Positions 8,214-15,407 of a stretch of 36,636 nucleotides of DNA are shown here, piece after piece. Source of the DNA: a virus; IMG/VR virus record IMGVR_UViG_3300031702_000022, positions 1 to 36,636 of that record; one strand, written 5' to 3'. Positions within the stretch are counted from its first letter, which is position 1. Every line of letters begins with the position of its first letter. A program made the position numbers and the translations under genes. Under the pieces are notes generated by a model. That model was not told where the DNA came from. It did no database searches and saw nothing but the letters and a program-made list of their open reading frames with translations.

Positions 8214-9061
8214 CGCACCAGTACATCGAACTCTGCAAAAGAATACTTGACGAGGGTGAATACATCTTCAATGAGCGCACAGGTAAAAATTGCCTTACGT
8301 TAATTAATGCCGACCTTGAGTACAATGTTGGGGCAGGTGAGTTTCCATTAGTGACGACAAGAAAGTCTTTCTATAAGTCTGCAATAGCTGAGATGATCGG
8401 TTACTTACGTGGTTACGACAACGCTGAGGACTTCAGGAACATAGGAACCAACACTTGGAATGCTAATGCAAACCTGAATGACGACTGGCTTAGTAACCCC
8501 ACCAGAAAAGGTGACGATGATATGGGTCGGGTCTACGGTGTGCAGGGTAGGTCTTGGATGAGGCCGGATGGTGACTCCATTGATCAGCTTGCTAAGTTAA
8601 TATCAAACCTCTCAAATGGTATTGATGATAGAGGCGAGATTCTTAGTTTCTATAATCCGGGTGAGTTTGATCTGGGCTGCTTACGACCTTGCATGCACAC
8701 TCATACATTCTCATTGGTCAATGGAACGCTTAACCTGACAAGCTACCAGCGCTCCTGTGACGCCCCTCTGGGCCTTGTGTTTAATATGATACAAGTATAC
8801 TTCCTGCTGGCGATCGTCGCTAGGATCACCGGTAACAAGCCCGGAATGGCATATCACAAGATAGTTAACGCTCATATGTATGAGGATCAAGTTGAGCTAA
8901 TGAAGATGCAAGTAGAGCGTGAAGTTAAGCCTGCTGCTAGGTTAATAATTAACCAAGAGATCAAAACACTGAACGATCTTGAGACGTGGGTCTCAATGGA
9001 CGACTTCTCTGTTGCAGATTACGAGCACCACAACCCAATCAAATACCCATTCTCAGTATAA
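8210..9061 (+). CDS. thyA: Thymidylate synthase (ThyA family)
   Basis: This 283-residue enzyme should methylate dUMP to dTMP with methylenetetrahydrofolate. The DHFR gene next door would recycle the folate. Visible landmarks are [20 protein letters not shown] (folate side and active-site Glu), [10 protein letters not shown] with the nucleophilic Cys, [17 protein letters not shown] with the Asn that selects dUMP over d[13 protein letters not shown], and a C-terminal NPIKYPFSV like the usual tail. The canonical PCH is PCM and GLPFN is GLVFN, so activity on a modified pyrimidine route (for example hydroxymethyl-dUMP) cannot be excluded. The Asn argues against dCMP hydroxymethylase. Starts at ATG overlapping the RuvC stop. 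Confidence 0.88.
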   Translation: MTHQYIELCKRILDEGEYIFNERTGKNCLTLINADLEYNVGAGEFPLVTTRKSFYKSAIAEMIGYLRGYDNAEDFRNIGTNTWNANANLNDDWLSNPTRKGDDDMGRVYGVQGRSWMRPDGDSIDQLAKLISNLSNGIDDRGEILSFYNPGEFDLGCLRPCMHTHTFSLVNGTLNLTSYQRSCDAPLGLVFNMIQVYFLLAIVARITGNKPGMAYHKIVNAHMYEDQVELMKMQVEREVKPAARLIINQEIKTLNDLETWVSMDDFSVADYEHHNPIKYPFSV

Positions 9062-9074
9062 GGAAAATATATTT

Positions 9075-9563
9075 ATGATTAAGTTAATTGTCGCAGCGGA
9101 TCTAAACGGAGCGATAGGCATAAGAAATAAAATGCCGTGGCATCTACCTGCGGATTTGGCTAACTTTAAAAAATTGACGCTAGGCAAGAAAATAATAATG
9201 GGCAGGAAGACTTTCGAAAGTCTGCCCGGAATGCTTCCGGGTAGGGAGCATATAGTTATCACGAGGAATAAGAACTACAAAGCGAAAGACTGTGTTGTCG
9301 TTAACAGCTTGAAAGAGGCGATCTATCATGTTGGTTCGAGTGAGGCTTTTATTATTGGTGGCGGTGATATATACCGACAAGCGATGGATATGAAGGTGGT
9401 CAGCAAGGTTCACTTAACGATCGTACACACTGAGCTAAAGAGCGCAGATACATTCTTTGATTTAGATTTTACTGGCTTTGTTCTCGTTGACGGAATGAAG
9501 AATTACGCAGACAGTAAAAATAAATATGATTTCACTTTCCATGATTTTATTTCTTGCGATTAA
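9075..9563 (+). CDS. folA: Dihydrofolate reductase
   Basis: This 162-residue NADPH-dependent enzyme reduces the dihydrofolate made by thymidylate synthase. It has the classical motifs: LIVAADLNGAIGIRNKMPWHLPADL across the substrate and Met20 loop, KKIIMGRKTFESLP (NADPH site), IVITRN, and AFIIGGGDIYRQAM. The length is close to bacterial FolA. The start at 9075 follows thyA by 13 nt, with AAGGA overlapping the thyA end. Longer in-frame starts inside thyA give no recognisable sequence. The ThyA-FolA pair keeps dTMP synthesis running in the infected cell. Confidence 0.92.
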   Translation: MIKLIVAADLNGAIGIRNKMPWHLPADLANFKKLTLGKKIIMGRKTFESLPGMLPGREHIVITRNKNYKAKDCVVVNSLKEAIYHVGSSEAFIIGGGDIYRQAMDMKVVSKVHLTIVHTELKSADTFFDLDFTGFVLVDGMKNYADSKNKYDFTFHDFISCD

Positions 9564-9582
9564 ATAAATATGGTATTCTATA
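9554..9582 (+). promoter_or_regulatory. Possible weak promoter before the PhoH-like gene
   Basis: TTGCGA, 17 nt, TCTATA lie at the end of the DHFR gene and in the following gap. It is weak, and the gene may simply be read from the operon promoter. Confidence 0.3.
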
Positions 9583-9607
9583 GTCTCTATTAACGAGAGG
9601 TAGCTTT

Positions 9608-10297
9608 ATGAGTAAGAAGGCGCGTGTAACTAGAATTGAAGACTTCAAGCCTAAGTCTGGGATTGATACATGGGAATTATCTGACGAACAGAGAGACCTA
9701 AGAAGCATTATTAGGTCAAGCGATTTAACTCTTGTTACGGGTAAAGCTGGGGTTGGTAAGACAGCCGCTATTCTTTATACGTTTGCTGAAATCTACCTGA
9801 AGGATGTCACAAAAAATATTATTGTAATTAGAACCCCTGTCGAAGCTGGTATTGATAAGATCGGATTCTTGCCCGGTGATACACTTGAAAAGCTCGAACC
9901 TCACTTCGCACCCGCAAAGAAAATCCTTGAGCAGTTAATGGGCAAAGGGAAAGTTGAGTGTGATGTTGGTAAGCGAATCCATTTCAAGATCCCTAACTTC
10001 GTCCTAGGCGACACTTTTGACGATAGCCTTATCGTTATCAGTGAAGCACAACAGATGGCTCCAAACATGATTAAGCTCCTTCTAGAGCGGGTCGGTAAGG
10101 ATTCAATTGTTGTAGTTGAGGGTGATGAGACCCAGTTGTACACAACAGGTGGTAGCCGTAACGGTCTAACTCATGCTTTTGACTTATTTAAAAAGCATCC
10201 TCAGCCCGGTATTGACTTCTTTGAGTTTAGTAATAATACAAATATGCGCTCTGATTTTGTTGGTCGAGTGAATAAAGTATATGAACTAGACGACTAA
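9608..10297 (+). CDS. PhoH-like P-loop ATPase
   Basis: This 229-residue protein is of the PhoH family, common in marine and T4-like phages; its biochemical role is not settled (possibly an RNA helicase or nuclease-associated ATPase). It shows Walker A VTGKAGVGKTAA, then IVIRTPVEAG, GFLPGDTLEKLEPHFAP, NFVLGDTFDDSLIVI and VVEGDETQLYT, in family order. The usual DEAQN Walker B is SEAQQ here, so the first acidic residue is replaced by Ser. GAGAGG precedes ATG 9608. Immediately downstream lies the promoter/terminator element at 10299-10357. Confidence 0.82.
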   Translation: MSKKARVTRIEDFKPKSGIDTWELSDEQRDLRSIIRSSDLTLVTGKAGVGKTAAILYTFAEIYLKDVTKNIIVIRTPVEAGIDKIGFLPGDTLEKLEPHFAPAKKILEQLMGKGKVECDVGKRIHFKIPNFVLGDTFDDSLIVISEAQQMAPNMIKLLLERVGKDSIVVVEGDETQLYTTGGSRNGLTHAFDLFKKHPQPGIDFFEFSNNTNMRSDFVGRVNKVYELDD

Positions 10298-10298
10298 C

Positions 10299-10327
10299 TT
10301 GACAATCTGTTAATTTTATAAGATAAT
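10299..10327 (+). promoter_or_regulatory. Promoter of the clamp operon
   Basis: TTGACA (10299-10304), a 17-nt spacer and GATAAT (10322-10327) start right after the PhoH-like stop. The -10 box overlaps the 5' arm of the terminator hairpin that follows. Confidence 0.75.
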
Positions 10328-10357
10328 CTCCTTCAAATAAAGCAAGGGGATTTTTTT
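10325..10357 (+). terminator. Terminator/attenuator overlapping promoter and ribosome site
   Basis: AATCTCCTT (10325-10333) pairs with AAGGGGATT (10344-10352; one wobble), and seven T residues follow. The 3' arm contains AAGGGGA, the SD of the next gene. Transcripts from upstream would form the hairpin and terminate or hide the SD. Transcripts from the 10299 promoter should start at about 10334 and lack the 5' arm. Confidence 0.65.
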
Positions 10358-10831
10358 ATGTCTAAAAACAAAACAAAAGTAGAGGCTTTGGCGTTAGCAG
10401 ACGATCTGTGCGGTAAGCATAGTGCCCATACTTTACAACAATTAGCTTCAACTCTTTTCCAAAGAACGCTTGACACAAAGCAGCGTATAAAATGGATGTC
10501 TTCAGAAGATGACATGCTGGCAACATTCTTTTACTTAACGTCAAAAGAAGAGTTGTGTGAAGCATTATCTTGTGATATGGAGTCTCTGTATCGTCGCGCC
10601 AGACACCTCGGTGTGGTATCACCTTCGTTCGACACAATAACAGCTATTGACTTATCTGCTGCTGTTGATTTATTCTCTGCAGGTATCGACCAGCGTGAAG
10701 TTCTTTCTTTCTTTGGTATAGATTCAGTAACTGTACCGGTAAGATCACTAACGATGGCAGAGCATTCCGGCATCTATGCCTCACTCGAAGATGCTCCAAA
10801 CTACCAGATGGATTTATTTGATGAAGATTAA
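10358..10831 (+). CDS. Myb/SANT-like HTH protein with C-terminal beta-clamp-binding motif
   Basis: This 157-residue protein has no name I recognise. Residues about 46-86 (KWMSSEDDMLATFF, SKEELCEALSC, SLYRRARHLGV) fit a Myb/SANT-like helix-turn-helix: Trp, acidic pair, then a second helix ending RAxxLG. A second helical segment follows at about 100-130. The last nine residues are YQMDLFDED, and Q150-F154 matches the eubacterial clamp-binding consensus QL(S/D)LF. The next gene, overlapping by 11 nt, is the phage sliding clamp. Together these suggest a DNA-binding adaptor that docks on the clamp, perhaps as a replication factor or, like T4 gp33/gp55, a clamp-linked transcription factor. The motif and context are seen; the function is inferred. 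Confidence 0.75.
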   Translation: MSKNKTKVEALALADDLCGKHSAHTLQQLASTLFQRTLDTKQRIKWMSSEDDMLATFFYLTSKEELCEALSCDMESLYRRARHLGVVSPSFDTITAIDLSAAVDLFSAGIDQREVLSFFGIDSVTVPVRSLTMAEHSGIYASLEDAPNYQMDLFDED

Positions 10832-11915
10832 ACTAACAGCCTTAAATCTAAGGGAGGCACTGTCACAGGTGTCTAAGATGGTCTCTAAGGGGTCTCACAA
10901 TCCAATATTGACGCATGTGTTGCTTGAACTTAGTGATGGTTTTATTGAGTTCACTGGCAAAAACGATTCAATGCAGAAGACTGTGAAGATAGAATGCAAT
11001 GCTGATGTTGACTGCTTTGCTATAGCTATTGAGTTTACAAAGCTTTACAATCTATGCAAATCTTTGCAGGATGAGAAGATAGTCACAATATCTATTGAAG
11101 ACGAGAAGGCAAAGTTATCTTGTGGCAAAAGCAAGATAACATTATCAACGCTACCTGCTGCTGACTTCCCATCGTTTGAATCTGGAGAGATGAAACAAAT
11201 TGAAGTACCTATAGAAGAAATAATTACTGGTATTGACTATGTTGCATCATCTGCCGGAAAAGACCACCCACGCCGCTGCGTAAACTCTGTCGTGTTGGCA
11301 TCTGACGGTGTAACATTCGATGTGGTGGCTACCAGTGGTGCAAAGCTTTCTGTTTACTCTATAAAAAGTAACGTTGCACCAATGAGTATAATAATACCCA
11401 TAAAAAGCGTAGCTGCAGTAAAAGAAGGGCTTATGTCATGCCTCACTGCCGGATACTGCAATAATTCAATCGTAATAAAAGGCGACAACTCAATATTGTA
11501 CGTCTCTGTACTTGATGAGAAGTTCGTTCAATACAAAGCAGCCATACCGACTGGGGAGATAAGACATAAATTAACCTTCAGCAAGGAAAATATAGTTGAC
11601 AGCCTCGGTAGAATCAGTATTATAGCTGATGACCCCAAGACAAGTCGGTGCTCAATAGACTCAAAGGCCGGTGTCTCGGATGCAATAATAGTTGGGAAGT
11701 TATTGTCTGGCAGTGGAAACCAGATAACAGAATCATTTCCAATTGACAATGAATCAGAGTATGATCTATCAGTATCTTACAATCCACAGTATCTTCTTGA
11801 TTCAATTAACAAGATGGCGGAAGAGAAGGTTACTTGCAGTATTTACGGGGATAAGAAAATAATAGTTTTAAAAAGCGGAAACTTTACTAGCGTAATCACT
11901 CAAGTATTAATATAG
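10821..11915 (+). CDS. dnaN: DNA polymerase III beta sliding clamp homologue
   Basis: This 364-residue protein is almost the same length as bacterial DnaN (about 366). The N-terminus MKIKLTALNLREALSQVSKM and the following NPILTHVLLEL match the first clamp domain. STLPAADFPSFE is the DnaN hallmark, and FDVVATSGAKLSVYSI matches the TDGHRLA region. The C-terminal strand VITQVLI sits where the partner-binding cleft closes. A bacterial-type clamp ring in a phage would tether a polymerase or other partner to DNA. ATG 10821 was chosen because the protein begins at the conserved N-terminus. The gene overlaps the clamp-binding HTH gene by 11 nt, implying coupled translation. No clamp loader is visible. 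Confidence 0.9.
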   Translation: MKIKLTALNLREALSQVSKMVSKGSHNPILTHVLLELSDGFIEFTGKNDSMQKTVKIECNADVDCFAIAIEFTKLYNLCKSLQDEKIVTISIEDEKAKLSCGKSKITLSTLPAADFPSFESGEMKQIEVPIEEIITGIDYVASSAGKDHPRRCVNSVVLASDGVTFDVVATSGAKLSVYSIKSNVAPMSIIIPIKSVAAVKEGLMSCLTAGYCNNSIVIKGDNSILYVSVLDEKFVQYKAAIPTGEIRHKLTFSKENIVDSLGRISIIADDPKTSRCSIDSKAGVSDAIIVGKLLSGSGNQITESFPIDNESEYDLSVSYNPQYLLDSINKMAEEKVTCSIYGDKKIIVLKSGNFTSVITQVLI

Positions 11916-11926
11916 GGAATATTATT

Positions 11927-12505
11927 TTGGATATTGAAGTCTTAGAGCCATTTAACGATCAGAAAGTAATCAACAACTATACCTTTCACTTAGACGAGGA
12001 AATTAAAGAGCCAAGATATTACAGAATGCTAACTGAGGTAATGGCATCTGCCAGCAAGGATGATTCTGTTTCGCTTTACATTAATAGTCAAGGGGGTAGT
12101 GCTGACGGCATGAACACAATCATAACCAGCATCGCAATGTGCGAATGCGGGGTTACAGGGATACTTACAGGTGATGCATCTAGTGCGGCATCAGCAATAC
12201 TGTTAGCCTGTGACGAAGCTATGATTGCCGACATGGCGACAATGATGATCCATACCGCAGCATATGGTGCTGGTGGAAAGTCCACAGACGTTGCTTCAAT
12301 GGTTGAGCATACTCAAAAGTGGATCGCTGAGTTTATGGAAAGAACCTACGCAGATTTCTTGTATCCAGATGAGTTTGAAAAAGCAATTAACGGAAAAGAT
12401 GTATACCTTGATGCCCAGCAAATAGTCGAGCGTTTTGAGAATAGGGATAACATTCGCTTAAAAAAGATGGAGAGTGATCATTTAGAAGAGGAGATTATAC
12501 AATAA
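11927..12505 (+). CDS. ClpP-like serine protease
   Basis: This 192-residue protein has the ClpP/crotonase fold. NSQGGSADGM provides the oxyanion and Gly-rich strand. GDASSAASAILLACDE holds the catalytic Ser (about S86), MMIHTAAYG the His (H109), and GKDVYLDAQ the Asp (D148), so the triad looks complete. The C-terminal GLVD-type segment of cellular ClpP is replaced by a charged tail. The start is TTG 11927, with AGGGA upstream; no ATG alternative gives the full fold. Most phage ClpP-like proteins are head maturation proteases near the portal. This one lies between the clamp and a nuclease-like gene, so a DNA-metabolism or host-takeover substrate should be considered. No Clp ATPase is visible. 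Confidence 0.85.
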   Translation: MDIEVLEPFNDQKVINNYTFHLDEEIKEPRYYRMLTEVMASASKDDSVSLYINSQGGSADGMNTIITSIAMCECGVTGILTGDASSAASAILLACDEAMIADMATMMIHTAAYGAGGKSTDVASMVEHTQKWIAEFMERTYADFLYPDEFEKAINGKDVYLDAQQIVERFENRDNIRLKKMESDHLEEEIIQ

Positions 12506-14109
12506 TGCAAGTCTTGGATGATAATGACTTTATTGAAATACTTAGGTTGACCTACAATGAGGGTAGGTCTTCACGGGAGGTAGCCGAGATTATCGGCTGC
12601 TCAAAAACAACCATTGGTAGCTTCCTCCGTAGGGAGGGAGGCTACAATGAGTTCTGGGAGAAATACGATGACAAGCCTGTCGCAGCTGGCGAAACAAAAT
12701 CAAGACGCGATCAACTAAAAAAACTTAGCGGTAAAAGTTTTGTGATTACTTCTGCACAGAATAATACTTATGTTCACGATGGTTTTCTTAGTGCATTGAA
12801 AGTTTACGCAGAAAAGAATGACGCTGAAATTATTGTTGGTACGTTTCACTACAATAAGAACGCATACCAAAAAAGCGATTCTTACGACACAGAGTGCTGG
12901 TTTGATCCAAAGATTCGAGAGTACATTCTTGATGAGGATTGCGAGCTTGCAGAGTCCCTGATGTGGTGCGGAAGCCTAGACATTATACCTACTGCAGTAA
13001 ACCCAATGACTGGCTTACACAGCTACACAGGCTGCTCTAGCGGTATATTTCCACACGCAAAGGTGCAGCTAGAATCTCTCCCTACTGGAAAGTTTTCGCC
13101 TGCTAAAATAATGTACGCGACTGGTGCAGTGACTCAGTTAAATTACATCCAAAGGAAGGCTGGTCAGATTGCAGAGTTTCACCATGTGTTTGGTGCTCTG
13201 TCTGTGACTATTGATGACGATGGTGATTGGTTTGTCCGGCAGTTAATTGCAGACTCAGACACTGGCTCTTTCCATGATCTTAATTATTGCTACGATAGTG
13301 ATTCATTTAGTCTTACTGAGTCTATTGAGGCGATTAACTGGGGTGATGTTCACGCTGCAAAGCTTGACAGCTCAGTGGCTAACGCAAGCTGGCTAGATAA
13401 TGATTCTATGCTTGACAAGCTAAAGCCAAAACGACAATTCCTACATGATATTTTTGACATGGAGTATAGGAACCACCACAGTATTGGAAATCACTACTTC
13501 CGATATAAAATGTTTGTCAATCAAACTGAAAGCGTAAAAAAGGAAATAGAATTAACGTCAAATGTGATTGCGTCAATGGATCGTGATTTTTCAGAAATAA
13601 TTATCGTGCAAAGTAATCACGACTTAGCGTTAAAGAAATGGTTGTCTGAGCAGGACTATAGGAGCGACCCGGTAAACGCTGAGTTCTTTCTTGAGTTACA
13701 GCTTGCGTCTTATAAGGCGATCTCAGGTAATGACTCCTCCTTCGCCGTCTTTGAGTATGCGTGTAAGAGTTCAAACGAGGCGTTAAAGGACGTACTGTTT
13801 TTACGCGAAGATGAAAGCTATCAGATCGCTGGTGGTATTGAGTGTGGTCAGCATGGTCACAATGGCAATAATGGTGCTAGAGGTTCTGTGCGATCTTTAC
13901 AAATATCTGGCAGTAAGTCCAACTCAGGTCATACTCACTCTGCAACGATTAAAGATGGCGTGTATATAGCGGGTGTAAGCGGTAAGTTGGATATGGGGTA
14001 CAACATCGGTGGAAGTTCGTGGTCTAATTCACACATTGTAACGTACAGCAACGGCAAAAGAGCGATCATTACGTTGAGGGATGGCAAGTGGCGAGCTACA
14101 AATAAGTAG
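12505..14109 (+). CDS. HTH plus calcineurin-like metallophosphoesterase (possible T5 A1-like DNase)
   Basis: This 534-residue protein begins with a resolvase-type helix-turn-helix (about 10-45: EILRLTYNEGRSSREVAEII, then GCSKTTIGSFLRREGG). A mixed domain follows (ITSAQNNTYVHDGF at about 81-95). The C-terminal half carries metallophosphoesterase ligands in order: GDVH (280-283), an Asp near 315, GNHYF, SNHD (370-373), GQHGH (448-452) and GHTH (475-478). This suggests a metal-dependent nuclease or phosphodiesterase directed to DNA. From memory, phage T5 pre-early protein A1 has a similar metallophosphatase module and degrades host DNA; homology here is an inference. ATG overlaps the ClpP-like stop by 1 nt. 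Confidence 0.72.
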   Translation: MQVLDDNDFIEILRLTYNEGRSSREVAEIIGCSKTTIGSFLRREGGYNEFWEKYDDKPVAAGETKSRRDQLKKLSGKSFVITSAQNNTYVHDGFLSALKVYAEKNDAEIIVGTFHYNKNAYQKSDSYDTECWFDPKIREYILDEDCELAESLMWCGSLDIIPTAVNPMTGLHSYTGCSSGIFPHAKVQLESLPTGKFSPAKIMYATGAVTQLNYIQRKAGQIAEFHHVFGALSVTIDDDGDWFVRQLIADSDTGSFHDLNYCYDSDSFSLTESIEAINWGDVHAAKLDSSVANASWLDNDSMLDKLKPKRQFLHDIFDMEYRNHHSIGNHYFRYKMFVNQTESVKKEIELTSNVIASMDRDFSEIIIVQSNHDLALKKWLSEQDYRSDPVNAEFFLELQLASYKAISGNDSSFAVFEYACKSSNEALKDVLFLREDESYQIAGGIECGQHGHNGNNGARGSVRSLQISGSKSNSGHTHSATIKDGVYIAGVSGKLDMGYNIGGSSWSNSHIVTYSNGKRAIITLRDGKWRATNK

Positions 14110-14125
14110 TATCCAAATTCCTTTC

Positions 14126-14134
14126 TGTTATAAT
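14126..14134 (+). promoter_or_regulatory. Extended -10 box TGTTATAAT before the thioredoxin/RNR genes
   Basis: A TG-T-TATAAT box lies 17 nt after the preceding stop, with no recognisable -35. Transcripts would begin at or just inside the hairpin at 14138. It shares the form of the boxes before the packaging and head genes. Confidence 0.5.
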
Positions 14135-14137
14135 AAC

Positions 14138-14159
14138 AAACCCGGCTCTCGTCGGGTTT
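14138..14159 (+). terminator. Hairpin AAACCCG/CGGGTTT
   Basis: A 7-bp perfect stem with an 8-nt loop is followed by a weak T-rich stretch (TTTACTTCC). It may act as a leaky terminator or a 5' stabilising hairpin for the thioredoxin-nrdB-nrdA transcript. Confidence 0.5.
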
Positions 14160-14181
14160 ACTTCCTAAAAGGTATCAATAA

Positions 14182-14430
14182 GTGATAGAAACAATATTAT
14201 TCAGCGCATCTTGGTGTGGGCCATGCAAGGCACTAAAGAAATACGCGAAAGAGAATGACATTAGCTTTAATTCAGTATACGATATAGATACTGAAGAAGG
14301 CGCAGAGCTATCGGCATTGCACAATATTCGGGGAGTCCCAACAGTCATTACTTTAAATGACAGTACCGAAGTAAGCAGGTTTACTGGTATGAATTTTGAT
14401 AAACTATATGAAATTAAGGATCTAAAATGA
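14182..14430 (+). CDS. Thioredoxin-like redox protein
   Basis: This 82-residue protein has FSASWCGPCKALKKYA near the N-terminus (WCGPC active site) and RGVPTVITLND (the cis-Pro). It is shorter than cellular thioredoxin (about 105), as usual for phage versions. It would reduce the ribonucleotide reductase encoded immediately downstream, and overlaps nrdB by 4 nt (ATGA). The start is GTG 14182; AAAAGG precedes it. Confidence 0.88.
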   Translation: MIETILFSASWCGPCKALKKYAKENDISFNSVYDIDTEEGAELSALHNIRGVPTVITLNDSTEVSRFTGMNFDKLYEIKDLK

Positions 14431-15407
14431 CATCTATTTACGACCAGCCAGAAGGTTGGATTGTTGAGTACCCTCAGTTTGCTGATCTGGCTGATGAGCA
14501 AATGCACACGTTCTGGCCTTGGGATGAGCCGGAAGTTGAGAATGACATTCAAGACCTGCGAGTCTCAGCAACGGAAGCTGAAAAGAAATCAATTGTAGAT
14601 GTTCTTCGCCTGTTTACGCATTACGAGTTATTTGCTGGCGATGACTACTGGGCTGGCAGAATAATGAAAACCTTTAAGCGCCCTGAGATTCAGCGAATGG
14701 CTTCAATGTTCTCTGCTGTTGAGTTTAATTCTCATGCGCCATTCTACAATAAAATAAATGAGCTGCTGTACCTAGATAACGAAGAGTTTTACTCAAGCTG
14801 GAAAGAGTCTCCAGTACTCAGTAACCGAATGAGTTTTATAGGCAAAGCTGTTGGATCAAAAGACGACCTAATCAGCATTGGTGCATTTAGTTTCATTGAA
14901 GGTGCAGTGTTGTACAGCTCGTTTGCATTCTTAAAGCATTTTCAATCAGAAAAGTGCGGAAAGGATCTGATGAAAAACATCTGCCGAGGAGTTAACCTTA
15001 GCGTTGCAGATGAGAACGCGCACGCAGTCGGTGGTGCCTTACTGTACCGCGAGATACTGAAAGAACGTACCTCAGATGAGATCGCAGCAAGCATGAAGCT
15101 TATGCAAGAGATCGGTCGTGAAGTTTACGATCACGAGTGCGATATTATTGACATTATATTTTCTCACGGCGACATCAAAGGAATTACAAAGCAAAACTTA
15201 AAAGACTTTGTAGCGCACAGAGTAAACCTTTGCCTATCAAACCTTGACGCTGAAAAAATATTCGATGAAAGTAAGCTTGACGGCTTTATTGAATCTTGGT
15301 TCTATGAGAACATTAGCTCGGTACAGTTCCATGACTTCTTTACAGGTAATGGCAGCGAGTACAACATCAACTGGAAAGAAAACCGATTTGGAGACGTTTG
15401 GAAATGA
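14427..15407 (+). CDS. nrdB: Class I ribonucleotide reductase, beta (radical) subunit
   Basis: This 326-residue ferritin-like subunit would hold the di-metal centre and tyrosyl radical used to make dNTPs with NrdA. The helices show LFTHYELFAGDDYW (first acidic ligand), MFSAVEFNSHAPFYNKI (ligands and the putative radical Tyr four residues after His), FIEGAVLYSSFAF (Glu) and VADENAHAVGG (ENAH). In the first pair Glu is four, not three, residues before His, unlike the textbook ExxH. The C-terminal end (NRFGDVWK) is the probable NrdA-docking tail. It is flanked by the thioredoxin-like gene and nrdA with 4-nt overlaps. Confidence 0.92.
   Translation: MTSIYDQPEGWIVEYPQFADLADEQMHTFWPWDEPEVENDIQDLRVSATEAEKKSIVDVLRLFTHYELFAGDDYWAGRIMKTFKRPEIQRMASMFSAVEFNSHAPFYNKINELLYLDNEEFYSSWKESPVLSNRMSFIGKAVGSKDDLISIGAFSFIEGAVLYSSFAFLKHFQSEKCGKDLMKNICRGVNLSVADENAHAVGGALLYREILKERTSDEIAASMKLMQEIGREVYDHECDIIDIIFSHGDIKGITKQNLKDFVAHRVNLCLSNLDAEKIFDESKLDGFIESWFYENISSVQFHDFFTGNGSEYNINWKENRFGDVWK

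Noticed and set aside
8979-9074. Longer start for dihydrofolate reductase
   Set aside because: The added residues are thyA read in another frame; FolA begins at MIKLIVAADLNG.
10776-10820. Longer start for the sliding clamp
   Set aside because: The extra residues are an out-of-frame reading of the upstream gene; the conserved clamp N-terminus begins at 10821.
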